A stretch of 64,000 nt of DNA, taken from Ampullaceana balthica. Its lineage: Eukaryota > Mollusca > Gastropoda > Lymnaeidae. Numbering within the stretch: the first letter of the stretch is position 1; every line of letters begins with the position of its first letter. This document shows positions 11,835 through 24,584 of this stretch, one piece after another. The notes under the pieces were generated by a model, which worked only from the letters and a program-made list of their open reading frames with translations, was not told the DNA's origin and did no database searches. The stretch spans positions 62,001-126,000 of the forward strand of contig CALYLW010001188.1 in assembly GCA_944989445.1 (NCBI GenBank). Reading direction: 5' to 3'. The position numbers were made by a program, and so were the translations under genes.

Positions 11835-12880
11835 CTAACTATTGAGTGATATTTTAATTTTAGACTTCATTAGGTAATGCAGTAGAAGTAAGAATAACAG
11901 GCCAAGATGATTAAAAAAAATTCGCCAAAATAAATAAACATACATATAAATATAACCTAAAATCTGTCATGACTGTTAAAAATGTATTAGATTATTATAG
12001 ATTGACTTGGCTTTCATTTTGTAAACTACCATTCAATCTCTGCATTTCTTTTATCCATATCAAATTAGAAAACATAATAAATACTGTGTCAACCCCTGAA
12101 GTTGGTGAACAAACAGATGAAAGTCTGGATTCAGTGATTAAGATAAAATACGCATAAATTGCAACATGACAGCATGGTTTTAAAAAAAAATTGGTATTTT
12201 CGCTTATTACACTTAGGGGTAAGAAGTTGGCGTTGTTCTCGCATTTTATGTACAAAAATCTAAGAACATAATGTTTGAAATTTCCATGTTGTTTGAGGTG
12301 TTATATAATTAGTTTAAAAAGAAACAAGCGCACGCGAGAGTTAATCCCAAATGATTAAGAAGCTAAACAAACAAACTGCTAAAGAATCACAAAAGATAAC
12401 AAAAAAAAACAAAAAAAAACAACAAACAACAAACAACCGATTAATGAAACTCTAGCCTATTCCAAGTAAACACTAAAAACGTCTAGTCTTAGCTAATACA
12501 AAAGCTGTAAAGTAGTAGTTAAAATCGAATTAATTGTAGATCGTGTCGTCGTATTTTGCACTGATTCCATTTATTAAAAAAAATAATTATCTTTTCTTTT
12601 GTTGGTGGATAATTTTACCAATTGTATGAATTTTTTCTTTTTAATTTTTGAAGCTTTCTTTTCAATCATGGGGGATGTACATTTACTAATTGCAATTGTT
12701 TTGTTTTGAATTTTTAGTTTTCTTTTCTTTTGTTGGTGTGTAATTTGATGGGTTGTTTTATTCATTTGATTTTTCTTTCTTCAAGTCAATTGTTGGTAAG
12801 TCTTAGGAGTTTAATGTGATGTAGTTCAGTTTTAATTTGCATTTTTACTTGTCTTAACATATTTCACCATCTTAAACGGA
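11835..12880. other. AT-rich stretch, no supported gene
   Basis: It contains A-rich and T-rich runs. A weak exon-like stretch at about 12074-12130 (VSTPEVGEQTDESLDS) lacks a convincing donor. No transposon ends seen. Confidence 0.5.
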
Positions 12881-13304
12881 CAGTGGCGTAGCTTTTCTGG
12901 TGGATGGGAGGTGGACCGCAACGAGTGACACATCCAAGGGGATGACAACAAGTAAAAATTTAAAAAAGGCTTAGTTGAATCACTATTTGGTGCTATGAAG
13001 TTCATTGTTGTATGGCAATACCTCTAAGCGTTTGATTACTTGGTAAATTTTCAAAAAATGAGGGATTCACTTCCAGGTTTAAAGATCAGAAAAGGAAAAT
13101 ATTAGAACCGAAATTTGATGTAAAAAATTAGCTCTCACTTAACGTAGTTAAATCTTTTCTCTCTATGACCTTTAAGAGAATATAATTCGCCCCCTTGCCT
13201 TAGTTATACTGTGGGCTAACTTGTAATTGAAAAAGACATCCGAAGAGAGGTGGGCGACACCTTGCTTTTATCGCACATTCTGACACCCCAAAAGCTACGG
13301 CACT
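12881..13304. mobile_element. MITE of the AGTGGCGTAGC family
   Basis: The left end CAGTGGCGTAGCTTTT is matched by an inverted right end AAAAGCTACGGCACTT. The interior has no coding frame. Related ends occur at 53336-53532, 54852 and 20521-20545. I could not read a clean target duplication. Confidence 0.6.
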
Positions 13305-13502
13305 TCTGAACTCCATTCCAAGATATAATTCCATGTGTTGCATGCATCATATAAAAATGAACTAAGATCAAATTTGTTCAAAGGAGAAGACAGTTTTAGG
13401 AAAAAAAAAGAATTGTATTGTTCGGCTATTTACTGAGCTACTTCACTTTATAAAAACTTCTAAATTCAACATAAATATTGAAACAAAATTAAATTATAAA
13501 TA

Positions 13503-13946
13503 AAAACAACCCCGTAAAAACAAAGTTTTTGACTATAAATCCCTTATATTTGCTTTTAACCCGTGGGAGAGGGGAAAGGTCTTATCACCGCGTCGGGCGT
13601 CGCGGACGGGCACGACTAACGACAGAGAGAGACGGTTCCAAACATTGAAACCAAAATTATCTTCCCTGCCGCTAAATATAGGTGCTAGGTCAACACTCTA
13701 GCAGACGACGAATAAAAATTCTAAATTGTGATTTATATAGATAAATTAAAAATGCATTAATTTAATTACGGTACGTTCGATCGATCTAAATTTTGATACG
13801 ATGCATTGTTAGGTGAGACGGGTCCGTGTGACAAGTTTCAGCTCGAGGGCTCTACTGGAAGTGGGTCATTTTCGACTTTTGTTTTTCCGCGGTCGAGGGA
13901 CGAACGACGAACGAGTCGGAGGTGAAGTAAATATAAGGGATTTAAA
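13503..13946 (+). repeat. AAATCCCTTATAT-family repeat, copy a
   Basis: It starts CCCCGTAAAAACAAAG followed by TTTTTGACTATAAATCCC. It passes a block with ATGCATTAATTTAATTACGG and ATCGATCTAAATTTTGATAC, and ends TATAAGGGATTT. The same order is found in the copies at 25.5-27.3 kb and, inverted, at 35.4, 35.9 and 49.9 kb. It is non-coding, and open frames in it are spurious. Confidence 0.85.
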
Positions 13947-14535
13947 AAGCGAGGTATAGTTTTCGTTTCTAATGTATTTAATCGCTTTTATGTCAAGGTA
14001 ATAGCTATTTTTCAAAACATTTTCACATTTTTCTTATTTACTGATTTAACAATGTAAAGGTGTGTGTTATTTGCATGTGTTTTAAATATACTTTTATTTT
14101 CAGATGTATATGTATTGATAAATATTGTTTTTTAAAATTTTAGATTACAAATGATTTAATATAGGAATTTCATTGATTTTAAATATTCAAAATTTACTGT
14201 GTCGATGAAAAATTTCATAATTCACCTAAAACATTCCTTTTGAAGATAAAAAAGAAACTATTGATAAATTGCACACTTCAAATTGATTAAACCTTGAGGC
14301 TAACAAAACAATGTGTCATATTTAAAAAAAGATAAATAATGACAGGTTCTGAAATTGACTTTAAAATCATTCATATTATTCAGTGTTAAATATTTAATTC
14401 CTAAACCTAATTATATTATTTTTTGCAACGCTAATGTATTTTATCCGCTTTTACATATTTAGCTTATGAAAAAATATTATCATTGTCGCAAAAAAGCCCT
14501 TTTATATTACTTAACTTGAACTTACAGTTGACACG
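13947..14535. other. AT-rich stretch, nothing recognised
   Basis: No gene, repeat unit or element end is supported here. Confidence 0.5.
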
Positions 14536-14547
14536 TGACACATACTT

Positions 14548-14712
14548 AAGACATACACACACACACAAACACACACACAGAGGCACACACATTTAAATAC
14601 AAACCGACAAACACCCGCCTGCATACACACACGCAGTGAGACAGACACACACAAATAACAGAAAAAACCAAACCCCACATAACAAAACACACATGCATTG
14701 ACAGACAGAAAG
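14548..14712. repeat. CA-rich degenerate microsatellite
   Basis: ACACAC and ACAGAC tracts are interrupted by A-rich spacers. It is low-complexity sequence. Confidence 0.8.
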
Positions 14713-15024
14713 TCGTCCCTCGTTTATTGCGTTAAATCCGTTTCGGACTATACAGCGATGGATGAATTTCAGCGGAATATGTTCGTAATTACAGCATAGA
14801 ATACCTGATCTTTTTCGATAAACTTTTAAAAGAATTTACAGAATGTAAAAAAAAATGGTATATAGTGACGCCACTTAAGTCGAAGCGCGAACTAACGAGA
14901 AACGACTGAAAACAGACAGACACACGCGAGCACGCACATAATTCAAATACACAGAAATAATAACCACTCAGCGGACAATAGCTATCTTTTCAGGGACATT
15001 AGTCATATGTTCTCCAGAATAGTC

Positions 15025-15200
15025 GGCCTTAGCAGTGAGCGGGGCCTTCGAGGAGTGTCACATATGGGGTCGAGATGTGTAAGTGTAGGACTTATACCTC
15101 CTCCTATGGAGGGGCGCCCTTAGGCGCGACGTCTTGTGCGACTGCCTTATTCGCCACCCCCGAAGGCCGCTTTCTCCTTCGGTAAGAAATTTCATAGAGG
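15025..15200. other. small GC-rich island of unknown origin
   Basis: It is much richer in GC than its surroundings, with a hairpin-prone core (CTCCTATGGAGG, then GGGCGCCCTTAGGCGCG, then CCGAAGGCCGC...TTCGG). It resembles the 5' part of a retroposon more than a gene. No tRNA cloverleaf or long frame is visible. Confidence 0.35.
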
Positions 15201-17630
15201 TAAGAAACAGTTTGAAATTTTTTTAACTTTAAAAAACAACAACAAAAATCGAACTCTTTACACTCTGAAACAATATAATTTCTTTTGCCTTCAGGTTGTT
15301 CCAAGCTGGAGATTGCGGGAATTTAAGAGTGTAATTTGAAACCGTAGACTTTGTGCATGTCAATGACATGCATATCAAATTATAAAAAAAGTATCTAAAA
15401 AATTTCAGTTCCAACTAAACTATTTAGATTTTACCATTGAATATGAAATACAAGATTCAGCAGAAAAAAACACAAACTCATTCCCTTTCATCCTTAAATA
15501 AGGACTCAAACACTAAATAATATTCAGATAAATAATTTGAATATTTAATTTAAAAATGTTATCTTCTAAAATTTAACATTGGGAGATTAGTCATGAAATA
15601 TAATTTATCTTTATTAAATTATATCAAATGGTAATTAGTATTTAAGGCTTTAGAAAATTTAGGTTAAAAGATCTTTAAAATCGACTGTAAACATCAAGGA
15701 CTAATAGTTATGAAATTTCTCATCTTTTATTTTAAGGCAAGGAAAAAATTAAATTTGCAGTTACATGTATTTGTAAAATTTCTTTTGAAAATGCTTTTAC
15801 AAATAATTAGTTAAAATAGTATTTTTTGATGTATTTTTATTTACCTAAAATTAATGTTTATTAAAAAGGCTATTAAACTTTGTTTGACATGGATTGTTTT
15901 TGTTTACCTGTTTTTTATGATAATACTTAATTTCTATTGCTCTGGTAGCTTTTTCATACAGAATAGATAACTAGAAAAAAATAAAACGGAGCTGCACGAT
16001 TAATAAATGTTGAACATTCACATTTGACAAATGTAACACAGTTAACAACTGAACGAAGAAACACAAGAGATCAGAAGAACAAAGCGCACAATAGTAATAA
16101 TACATAAAGAATTAAATTTTAACTTAGAAATACAACAATCTAATACAACACTCATGTAGGCCGATAGATAAAATCTCTTTTCTTATTCAGTATACACAAA
16201 ACAAACACGCATACACATTATTTTTTCAGATATTTACTCACAAAATTGGTAGCTAGGAACATACAATGGAGAATGAAAGAGAGAAAAATGATTTTTAAAA
16301 ATAAAACAATAGTCGATTCGGTAAATTATATCATCAGTACGAAAAAATGAACAAAATGAATTTAATTTAAATCATGCATTAGCTATAACCCATGGAAAAC
16401 TAGTTAAGTAAGAAAAGAAAAGAAGAAGGGTGGACACAAAAAGCCTCAGAAAATGAAACCATAGAAGAACAGAAAGGATGAGTCGAAAGTAAGTTACAAT
16501 AACAAAACAATATTTAAAAAACTGTCCAGCTCTGCGTAATAATGATAATAGGGGTAACTTGGACATTGTTAGCTGGCAACATAACATTTAAGAATGATAA
16601 AAAAGATTTTTTTGTACATTGGTTGCTACGGAACATTAAACAATGATGAAAAGTTAATTCATACATTGCACAGGAACCTTGTATTTGAGATTGATCATGA
16701 TGTAATTGGGACCTAGTTGGATGTCAATGTGACCTTATGAGACACAGTTACTTGATTAGAGCAGCAGACTCTCGTCTTCGTGTTTTGTTTTGGGTTGCCA
16801 CCATGAACCTGTTTATGTAACAGCTTTATAGTAATCTATAAACTATAACAAAATGGCTTTTATACAGCTCATATTCCTGCAATTTTCCTAAGGAGTTAAA
16901 CAATAAACATAGTTTAAGTGTGCCGCCATCATCATTTATCCTTTTTAAGTTGCTATTGTTTTGTGTAATATGTAAAGTTAGATCAATATATTTTTATTGA
17001 GGCTCGTAATCCCAGTCTGGGGTACCGCGCTATATAAGCTCCCACTTTATTATTTAATATTGTTTAAACACGGCGAGTTGGATTTCATCGGTTTTAGACC
17101 GTTTGCTCTTCGTCAAACTTCGCAGCACATCATGCAAACATTTTGTCTATTTCAAACAAAACAAAATTTCGATATTTAAAACAATTGTTTGAAACTAAAA
17201 GTGTAATAATAATCAATAACTTAAATAACTAACAAACATTACAACCAGTGGTGTCATCATATTGTCAATGTAAACTGCTGTTTTAGAATGGTTTGCGCTG
17301 GCATAAACAATGTGAACATTAAAAACACTTGTCATGACTAGTGCTAGTCGGTGTGAAAATGAGTTTAGCTGTGAGTGATCTACAAACAACATGCTGCTAC
17401 ATACGTAGTTTAGAAAGCTTTCTCGGGCGTAAAACAGTCGACTCAAGGAATTGAAAGGTAAGAGAAATACACTGTCAGTGGGAATAACCAAACACGTTAT
17501 ACTGGATACTGGACATAAGCGGTCGAATGCAACCTCTCCGTCATTGAAGCCCGCGGAAATTTTCAATAAAAAAACCCATAAATAGGCATGTTGGAGGAAA
17601 AAAGCCCTGCAAATACATTATTAATGCTTT
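15201..17630. other. AT-rich stretch, no supported gene
   Basis: Open frames are short and unsupported by splice structure or domains. No transposon ends recognised. Confidence 0.5.
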
Positions 17631-17689
17631 AATATGTAAAACGGAATGGAGGGTGGCTTACAGACTCGCACGACTTAAATTATAACACC

Positions 17690-17825
17690 TGGTTTGAAAA
17701 TGACTTTATTCGTTTTTTATTCTTTCGTATATCGTTTTATTTGTGTACATTTGTTCGTTGAGGAAGGCTTTTTGCCGAAACGTTCGCTGTTTTGTTACGT
17801 CTGTCAGGCTAACTAATACCCTGTT
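17690..17825 (+). mobile_element. dispersed fragment with Penelope-like 3' signature
   Basis: It carries GAGGAAGGCTTTTTGCCGAAACGTTCG and then CTGTCAGGCTAACTAATACCC. The GAGGAAGGC...GCCGAAACGT motif is typical of the 3' end of Penelope-like retroelements. An inverted relative lies at 53669-53790. No coding remnant is attached. Confidence 0.45.
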
Positions 17826-17894
17826 TATATGGTATACACTTACTAATTTAAAAGCCTGATGCAGTCTCAGCCCCTTTATTTTATTAGTTACAAC

Positions 17895-18075
17895 ATAACT
17901 ACCTACCTAGCTAGCTACCTACTTACAAAAGATATACATAACCACACACCTACCTAACACCCACCACACTCACTACCCTAACTTACGTACTTACCTACTC
18001 ACTTTACCTACCTCCTCACACACCTACCTATCTACCCAAATACATCTACCTACCTATTTACCTCCTACACACCTA
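17895..18075. repeat. imperfect CTAC/CCTA tetranucleotide repeat
   Basis: Degenerate CTACCTAC-type units alternate with CACACC. It is a low-complexity tract. Confidence 0.8.
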
Positions 18076-18196
18076 ACGTAATCTATTAACTCTATCGCCT
18101 GTCCTTTATATTGTTCAGTATTTCTAACCCTATCGCCTATGTAATGGTAAAAGTTCAAACATTAATTATTTTTTTTCCTTGTTGTAAATTATATTT

Positions 18197-18412
18197 GGCG
18201 GCTGGAGTGCGCAGTCAATAGCGCGCTCGCCTCACAAGCTGAGGGGCGTTGGATCTAGCCCACGTTAAAGCCACAATAAGAATGTTGATGAATGACTATC
18301 GCTAACCTTGAGTGGAGATGGACGCCGCCAAGGTCTACCAAGCCCCGAGAAAGTTCTAATGGAAAACATTAGAACCCCCTACGACCCCCTACACACAAAA
18401 TAATTTTTTTTT
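18197..18412 (+). mobile_element. tRNA-derived SINE
   Basis: The start GGCGGCTGGAGTGCGCAGTC resembles a pol III A box region, and GCGTTGGATCTAGCCC (18246-18261) a degenerate B box about 40 bases on. A body of about 140 bases follows, ending in a T-run. The layout fits a tRNA-derived SINE and is too degenerate for a functional tRNA. It sits just downstream of PAN gene 1. Confidence 0.6.
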
Positions 18413-18466
18413 CTGTATCTTAGAAATCGTCTTCATGTATAGAACGTTTATAAAAAAAAATGATTT

Positions 18467-21449
18467 TCAAAATTTAATAAAAATTGCAATGATATCCGCT
18501 GCTGTCATATTGATGTTAGCGTCTCGTGTGTCTTCTTTAGAGTAAATAAGTCTCGGGAATTGTGGGCCCTTCGCTCCCCAGGGGCACACGTCTGAAGATT
18601 TGTCGATGCAGGCGAACCAGCCAGTTTCATTATCACAATGAATGAAATTGTGCTGTATAAAGAAGTGACGCTCAACTGCTGAAGTGTTCTTGCCCAGGAT
18701 GCTAAAGTGTACGACAGAGGACCCCTTGAGGTCTGTCCATGAACTGTTCATTAACCTGGCAGACGAGAACCAATCCATGACGGTAGACGAGGAGCCATTG
18801 AATAGAAGAAATTTTTTGATTGCGCCGTCTTTATATATCCCGAACTTGACCTTCATGAAGAAACATGCACAAAGAAAAGTATATAACTTAGATTAAAAAG
18901 TATTCTTCTTGTTAAATCTACGAATCAAGCACGAAACAAACGAGATCCAAAGAAATGATTAATTGAGTTTTAACTGTAAATACACATTTTCACGACAGAT
19001 ATTGTAAATACACACTCGGTGATCAACACATGAATAACTTGGTAAACACAATAATGGTATCTTTTTAAAATGAAAAAAAAATCATGGTTGAATTTTATCA
19101 AAATGATTAATTAAAAAAGTATATACAGTACTAATATTTTTTAATAGAGTAGGAAACGTTTTTTAAAATATTGTTTTAAATAATAGATTATAGATTTCTG
19201 GTCACTGCAAAGAAAACATTATAGGAAGCGAGTGGGTTATTCATTCAAAGAAAACTATGATATAATATATTTATAAAGATCTAAGTTAACTGATTAATTA
19301 AAAAAAATTAATTACAGATTTTTTAAAAAAAGGTCGTAGTTATTACAATGCATATGATACATTTTTTAAAATTATTTTATCTTTAACAATTAAAATAAAA
19401 ATTATGTAAAAAAAAGTATTTTAAAACAAGAATTAAATATTTAGCGTTTATAACGATAATAAATATTTTAGGTATAAGATATCAGTTAACACTAGAGGTC
19501 AAATTGACAAAATCATAAATAATGAAAAAGTTCTTTTTCCGTTTTCTGTACCTCAGTTATGGAAAGGTTTGACCAGTTGTTCAGCAGTTTACTACGGAAG
19601 TGGTGGTCACATGACAGATTCGTGTCCAATCGCAGACATCCTGTCGGGTACGTGAGACTGAGAGGCTGGTCATGGTACAGTGACGTATTTGTAAAGTCAT
19701 AATACACAGGCTTATTGATTTTTGCTAAACCCCTGTTTGGATATTAGGTAAATGATATGTTAACTTATGAATAATTTTAGAATAACAATCATATTAGATT
19801 TACATTTGTTTCAGACACAAAAACGGTATAAAATTAATAATGAAATGGTAATGAAGCTTGTTAAATAGATTTTTAAAAAAAATAGAGAGAGAAACCACTT
19901 GTTTTCATGACAACATATCTGTAGTCCAGATTACGTTTAAGAAACAAGGGGATAGCGGTAAGTTTGGATTCTTATAATCAGTGGCGGGGTTTAGGATATT
20001 TTTGCGTCCGAGGACAAACAAAATTAGATTCACAGTTGTTTAAATCTCATTCTACTGTTACAAATAACTATATTAAAAAAATATATAAATTTATTGGGTA
20101 GTTGTTTTGAGTCGACACCTGTTGAGCTGTGATGTGCCGTGGTTTTAACTTATCAGGAATTATAGTTTTCTAGATTTTTCAGCTTGGTAAAATAGATGTG
20201 ACAAATGGCGTGTGTTAGTGAGCAGTTCACGATGGTGCCCCAACGACCCAACAACGGGTTAAGGGATAGTTCAAGTTCAAGTTCAAAATAGATGTATTTT
20301 ATAAAACCACACTAAAACGAACCTCTTGAGTTTAGACGCGAGGATTTAAAAAAAAATAGATGCTAGAAACAGTAAATGACCATATTGATTGGTAAATAAA
20401 ATAGCCACCTGTGTGATCTTGTGATCATCCATGTTCACCTATTAAGAGTTAAGAGTGTAACGTTGTAATACACATTTTAGCACACATGGACCTTGGAGAC
20501 CTGGGACATTATTACCCGCTGCCCCCCCCCTGGCTACGCCTCTGCTTATAATAAGGACGAGCGTCACAATAACGCCAACTTCGGATTCACCCCTATTTAG
20601 ACAAGTGACATTAATACATAGGAAGTTCGCAACCTTACTAATCAATACCAATATAAATTGAGCGCTTTGTTCAGTAGCATTCTCTTTTTCTCTGGAAAAG
20701 TAAAATTCAATACGCACTCTTGTCATGTCTCTTTCAACTGAACATGAGCACCACAATATCGAAATTGGAGTATGTTAATTAGAAACTTTATAATAGTCTC
20801 AAAGTTATTATAATTCCCATTCGGACTATATGTCAGTTTAATGATTTGGTAAAAAAACAAAAATGGTAAAACGTTTATTTATTTAAAGTTCATCCATTTA
20901 ATATAAAGTTAAATCTTAAATCCGATAGAGAGACGAAATACTTTTTTAGTTCTGGGCTGCAATTATGAATCAAAGTTTGCCCCCAGTAGAAGTATTCGAC
21001 CACTAGTGTTTGGCTTTTCAAATATTTTAAGGCATAACAGACCATGATTATAATAAGAATATATAGCCTTACCTGAATACCAAAGTCCATTCTCCATGAG
21101 TTACTACCGGGTCTACTATTTTTTGGATAAAAATGTATTCGGTGTTTGAAACAATATTGAACTCTATTTCCCAACAATTGACACTAAACAATGAACACTC
21201 CCCAGTTGAAATTCCAAAGTTGGCACTTTTACAAGATGCGTAAGTCAAACAATAAGAAACACACCCGTTCTTGTCATTCAAATGAGAAATTAGTATTAAA
21301 ATAGAAGATGGCGTTTTTAATACAAGTTTTTGATTGTTTATAAATTTAAAGAAAATGCCATGATCTTGTTGGATAGTTTGAGATTCTACTAAATTTGAAA
21401 ATTTGAAATAAAAACAAAAGTATCCCAATAAAATGCTTTTTGAATGCAT
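18467..21449 (-). CDS. secreted PAN-domain protein, gene 1 (3 exons)
   Basis: Exons on the - strand are 21449-21073, 19732-19552 and 18850-18467, joined in phase 2 and phase 0 with GT/AG borders. They give a 313-residue protein. An ATG (MHSKSILLG) opens a hydrophobic signal peptide. A PAN/apple-like stretch with clustered cysteines follows (NGCVSYCLTYASCKSANF, then ECSLF). The second exon has GCLRLD and SCDHHFRSKLLNNW. The third encodes a compact C-terminal region (KFGIYKDG, LFNGSSSTVMDWFSSARLMNSSW, C-x-NETGWFAC, AIFIK). The gene 2 product is clearly homologous over its whole length, with identical exon phases and an identical 181-bp middle exon. PAN domains bind protein or carbohydrate, so an extracellular recognition role is plausible. 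The C-terminal domain is one I cannot name. An in-frame TTG 9 bases upstream is less likely as a start because gene 2 begins at the matching ATG. Confidence 0.82.
20505..20548. mobile_element. GGCTACGCC-type MITE end, fragment
   Basis: CCCCCCCTGGCTACGCCTCTG matches the reverse complement of the AGTGGCGTAGC terminus. It lies in intron 1 of PAN gene 1. No second end is seen nearby. Confidence 0.4.
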
Positions 21450-22960
21450 GTTTTGCAAAGACTAAAACTTTAAATGTTACTTACTAATTCGGCTTAATTA
21501 ATAGTCACTTTTGCAAACAAATTATAATGAAAAAATGTATTATGCAGAACATGTAGAACAAGTCATGAATTCTTGAAATATATTCTAAAACTGACAGAGA
21601 TCAGTAAATTTTTGGGATAAAATCCATATATTCAATTTATTGAAACATATGATTTATTACAAAGCAAGCTGACCCCTTAAATACTTCGTTTTGAATTGTA
21701 TCCCATGGTCACGGTACACAACAGTTAAATAAATTGCGATATTCGTAATTGATAACGGATCAAACCACACTTAATTCGGGAACTGGACATTTCAAAAGAT
21801 GGCATTAACAGACCCTATTCATCTATTTAATAGATTTTTAAAAGCAATATTTGAACGAAAGAAAGAAAAACACAAGGAAATTGTCTCATTGATTACAAGT
21901 AATTTATTAAACGTCGCCTAAACAATTGTGGCTACCTAACAGAAACTAATTTGAAAAATCAACGAGTCCAACATAAACACAGATATAAATTTAAAAAAAA
22001 ATACAAAAAATACACTAAACTAAGTACACATTTCTAACGAGAAATAATTAATTTGTTGAAATTCAAGAGACCATCTATTTACTTTGTTCACTGAAACATG
22101 AGTTAACAAGTTTTTTGTAGTTGGCTTTAAACTGCAACCTGACTGACATCACCGGCACAATGTAATGTAACAAGTCTAGTCAAAGTTGCTTTAATAAATT
22201 GGAGAAGGTTCAACTAATTTGTCCGCTATGTTGGTGTCGGTCAAGAAAGGTGTCATCCATTGTTGACTTGTAGATTGATCGGAAATGTTTGCAGCTGCCA
22301 ACACAAGCGGCATATTTCTAAAGAATTCTTGATCTATTTCTTTGTGTGCTCTAGTAGACACGCTTTAAAATGTCAATTACATTCTTTCCTTTACATTATA
22401 AAGTGCTCTTAAAACATACCAAAGCCGTCACAATTATTTAAAAAAAACACGATAATTCTCTTTAACACCACTAGCAGGCCTTTGATATTTCACAGTTTAC
22501 AATAGAGAAGAATCAACGATAAACTTAATTCATTTCTTTAAGACTGCCTGACGAACGTGAAAAATATCATTGAAATAATCTGGGCTACTGAATACGTCCA
22601 TCAACGAATACTTCCATCGCGGAGTAAGTCCAGTCATCATGACTTATGACTCCTTACATACTTTCATCATTATTGAGGCATTAAAACTATTTTATCTAAA
22701 CGTATCTCCTGTTTATTTTTTGTTTGTTTAAACATTTATTTTTGCGAATCATCTCTTAATTTTCGTATGTATTTAGAAGTTTAAAAAAATTCAGTCTCAA
22801 GTATCTGCTTGTGAAATTTCTGATGAGATTTTGTTTAATAAAATCTGTTAAAGACAATTATTATTATTACTACTAGCTGTATTTAAAACTCGGAGATGAA
22901 ATTGAACTGCCCTTTACCTTCCAGAAAAACGATAGTTGCTTGTCGGTTGTTTTTATTTAA
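21450..22960. other. upstream region of PAN gene 1, no gene
   Basis: It should hold the promoter of the - strand PAN gene 1, but no element can be assigned with confidence. There are no long frames or repeat units. Confidence 0.5.
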
Positions 22961-22965
22961 ACTTT

Positions 22966-24584
22966 GTTATCACTCTTTCTGTCAGAGCCAGCACCATCGT
23001 TATCAATCTTTCTGTCAGAGCCAGCACCATCTTTATCACTCTTTCTGCCAGAGCCAGCACCATCTTTATCACTCTTTCTGTCAGAGCCAGCACCATCTTT
23101 ATCACTCTTTTTGTCAGAGCCAGCACCATCTTTATCGCTCTTTCTGTCAGAGCCAGCACCATCGTTATCAATCTTTCTGTCAGAGCCAGCATCATCTTTA
23201 TCACTCTTTCTGCCAGAGCCAGCACCATCTTTATCACTCTTTCTGTCAGAGCCAGCACCATCTTTATCACTCTTTTTGTCAGAGCCAGCACCATCTTTAT
23301 CGCTCTTTCTGTCAGAGCCAGCACCATCTTAATCGCTCTTTCTGTCAGAGCCAGCACCATTTTTATCACTCTTTCTGTCAGAGCCAGCACCATCTTTATC
23401 ACTCTTTCTGTCAGAACCAGCACCATCTTTATCACTCTTTCTGTCAGAGCCAGCACCATCTTTATCACTCTTTCTGCCAGAGCCAGAACCATCTTTATCA
23501 CTCTTTCTGTCAGAGCCAGCACCATCTTTATCACTCTTTTTGTCAGAGCCAGCACCATCTTTATCACTCTTTATGTCAGAGCCAGCACCATCTTTATCAC
23601 TCTTTCTGTCAGAGCCAGAACCATCTTTATCACTCTTTCTGTCAGAACCAGCACCATCTTTATCACTCTTTCTGTCAGAGCCAGCACCATCTTTATCACT
23701 CTTTCTGTCAGAGCCAGCACCATCTTTATCACTCTTTCTGTCAGAGCCAGCACCATCTTTATCACTCTTTCTGTCAGAGCCAGCACCATCTTTATCACTC
23801 TTTCTGTCAGAGCCAGCACCATCTTTATCCCTCTTTCTGTCAGAGCCAGCACCATCTTTATCACTCTTTCTGTCAGAGCCATCACCATCTTTATCACTCT
23901 TTCTGTCAGAGCCAGCACCATCTTTATCACTCTTTCTGTCAGAGCCAGCACCATCTTTATCACTCTTTCTGTCAGAGCCAGCACCATCTTTATCACTCTT
24001 TCTGTCAGAGACAGCACCATCTTTATCCCTCTTTCTGTCAGAGCCAGCACCATCTTTATCCCTCTTTCTGTCAGAGCCAGCACCATCTTTATCACTCTTT
24101 CTGTCAGAGCCAGCACCATCGTTATCAATCTTTCTGTCAGAGCCAACACAATCTTTATCCCTCTTTCTGCCAGAGCCAGCACCATCTTTATCACTCTTTC
24201 TGTCAGAGCCAGCACCATCTTTATCACTCTTTCTGTCAGAGCCAGAACCATCTTTATCACTTTCTGTCAGAGCCAGCACCAACTTTATCACTCTTTCTGT
24301 CAGAGCCAGCACCATCTTTATCACTCTTTCTGTCAGAGCCAGCACCATCTTTATCACTCTTTCTGTCAGAGCCAGCACCATCTTTATCACTCTTTCTGTC
24401 AGAGCCAGCACCATCTTTATCACTCTTTCTGTCAGAGCCAGCACCATCTTTATCACTCTTTCTGTCAGAGCCAGCACCATCTTTATCACTCTTTCTGTCA
24501 GAGCCAGCACCATCTTTATCACTCTTTCTGTCAGAGCCAGCACCATCTTTATCACTCTTTCTGTCAGAGCCAGCACCATCTTTA
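22966..24584. repeat. 33-bp minisatellite, about 49 units
   Basis: The unit contains CTTTCTGTCAGAGCCAGCAC followed by CATCTTTATCA. Because 33 is a multiple of three, several frames stay open on both strands (for example SLFLSEPAPSL units on + and DKDGAGSDRKS units on -). These are by-products, not evidence of a gene. One unit near 24259 has lost two bases. The left end holds two copies of a five-unit (165-bp) higher-order block, and the last ten or so units are virtually identical. Confidence 0.95.

Noticed and set aside
12074..12130. Further small exon of locus A (VSTPEVGEQTDESLDS)
   Set aside because: Composition is right, but the acceptor and donor are weak and the phases do not match the 1-1 pattern.
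18197..18270. Functional tRNA gene
   Set aside because: A and B box-like stretches are present but no cloverleaf with proper stems or anticodon loop could be drawn; the T-run tail and body fit a SINE.
22966..24584. Tandem repeats as a CRISPR array
   Set aside because: There are no unique spacers between repeats, units vary by point changes, and the genome is eukaryotic.
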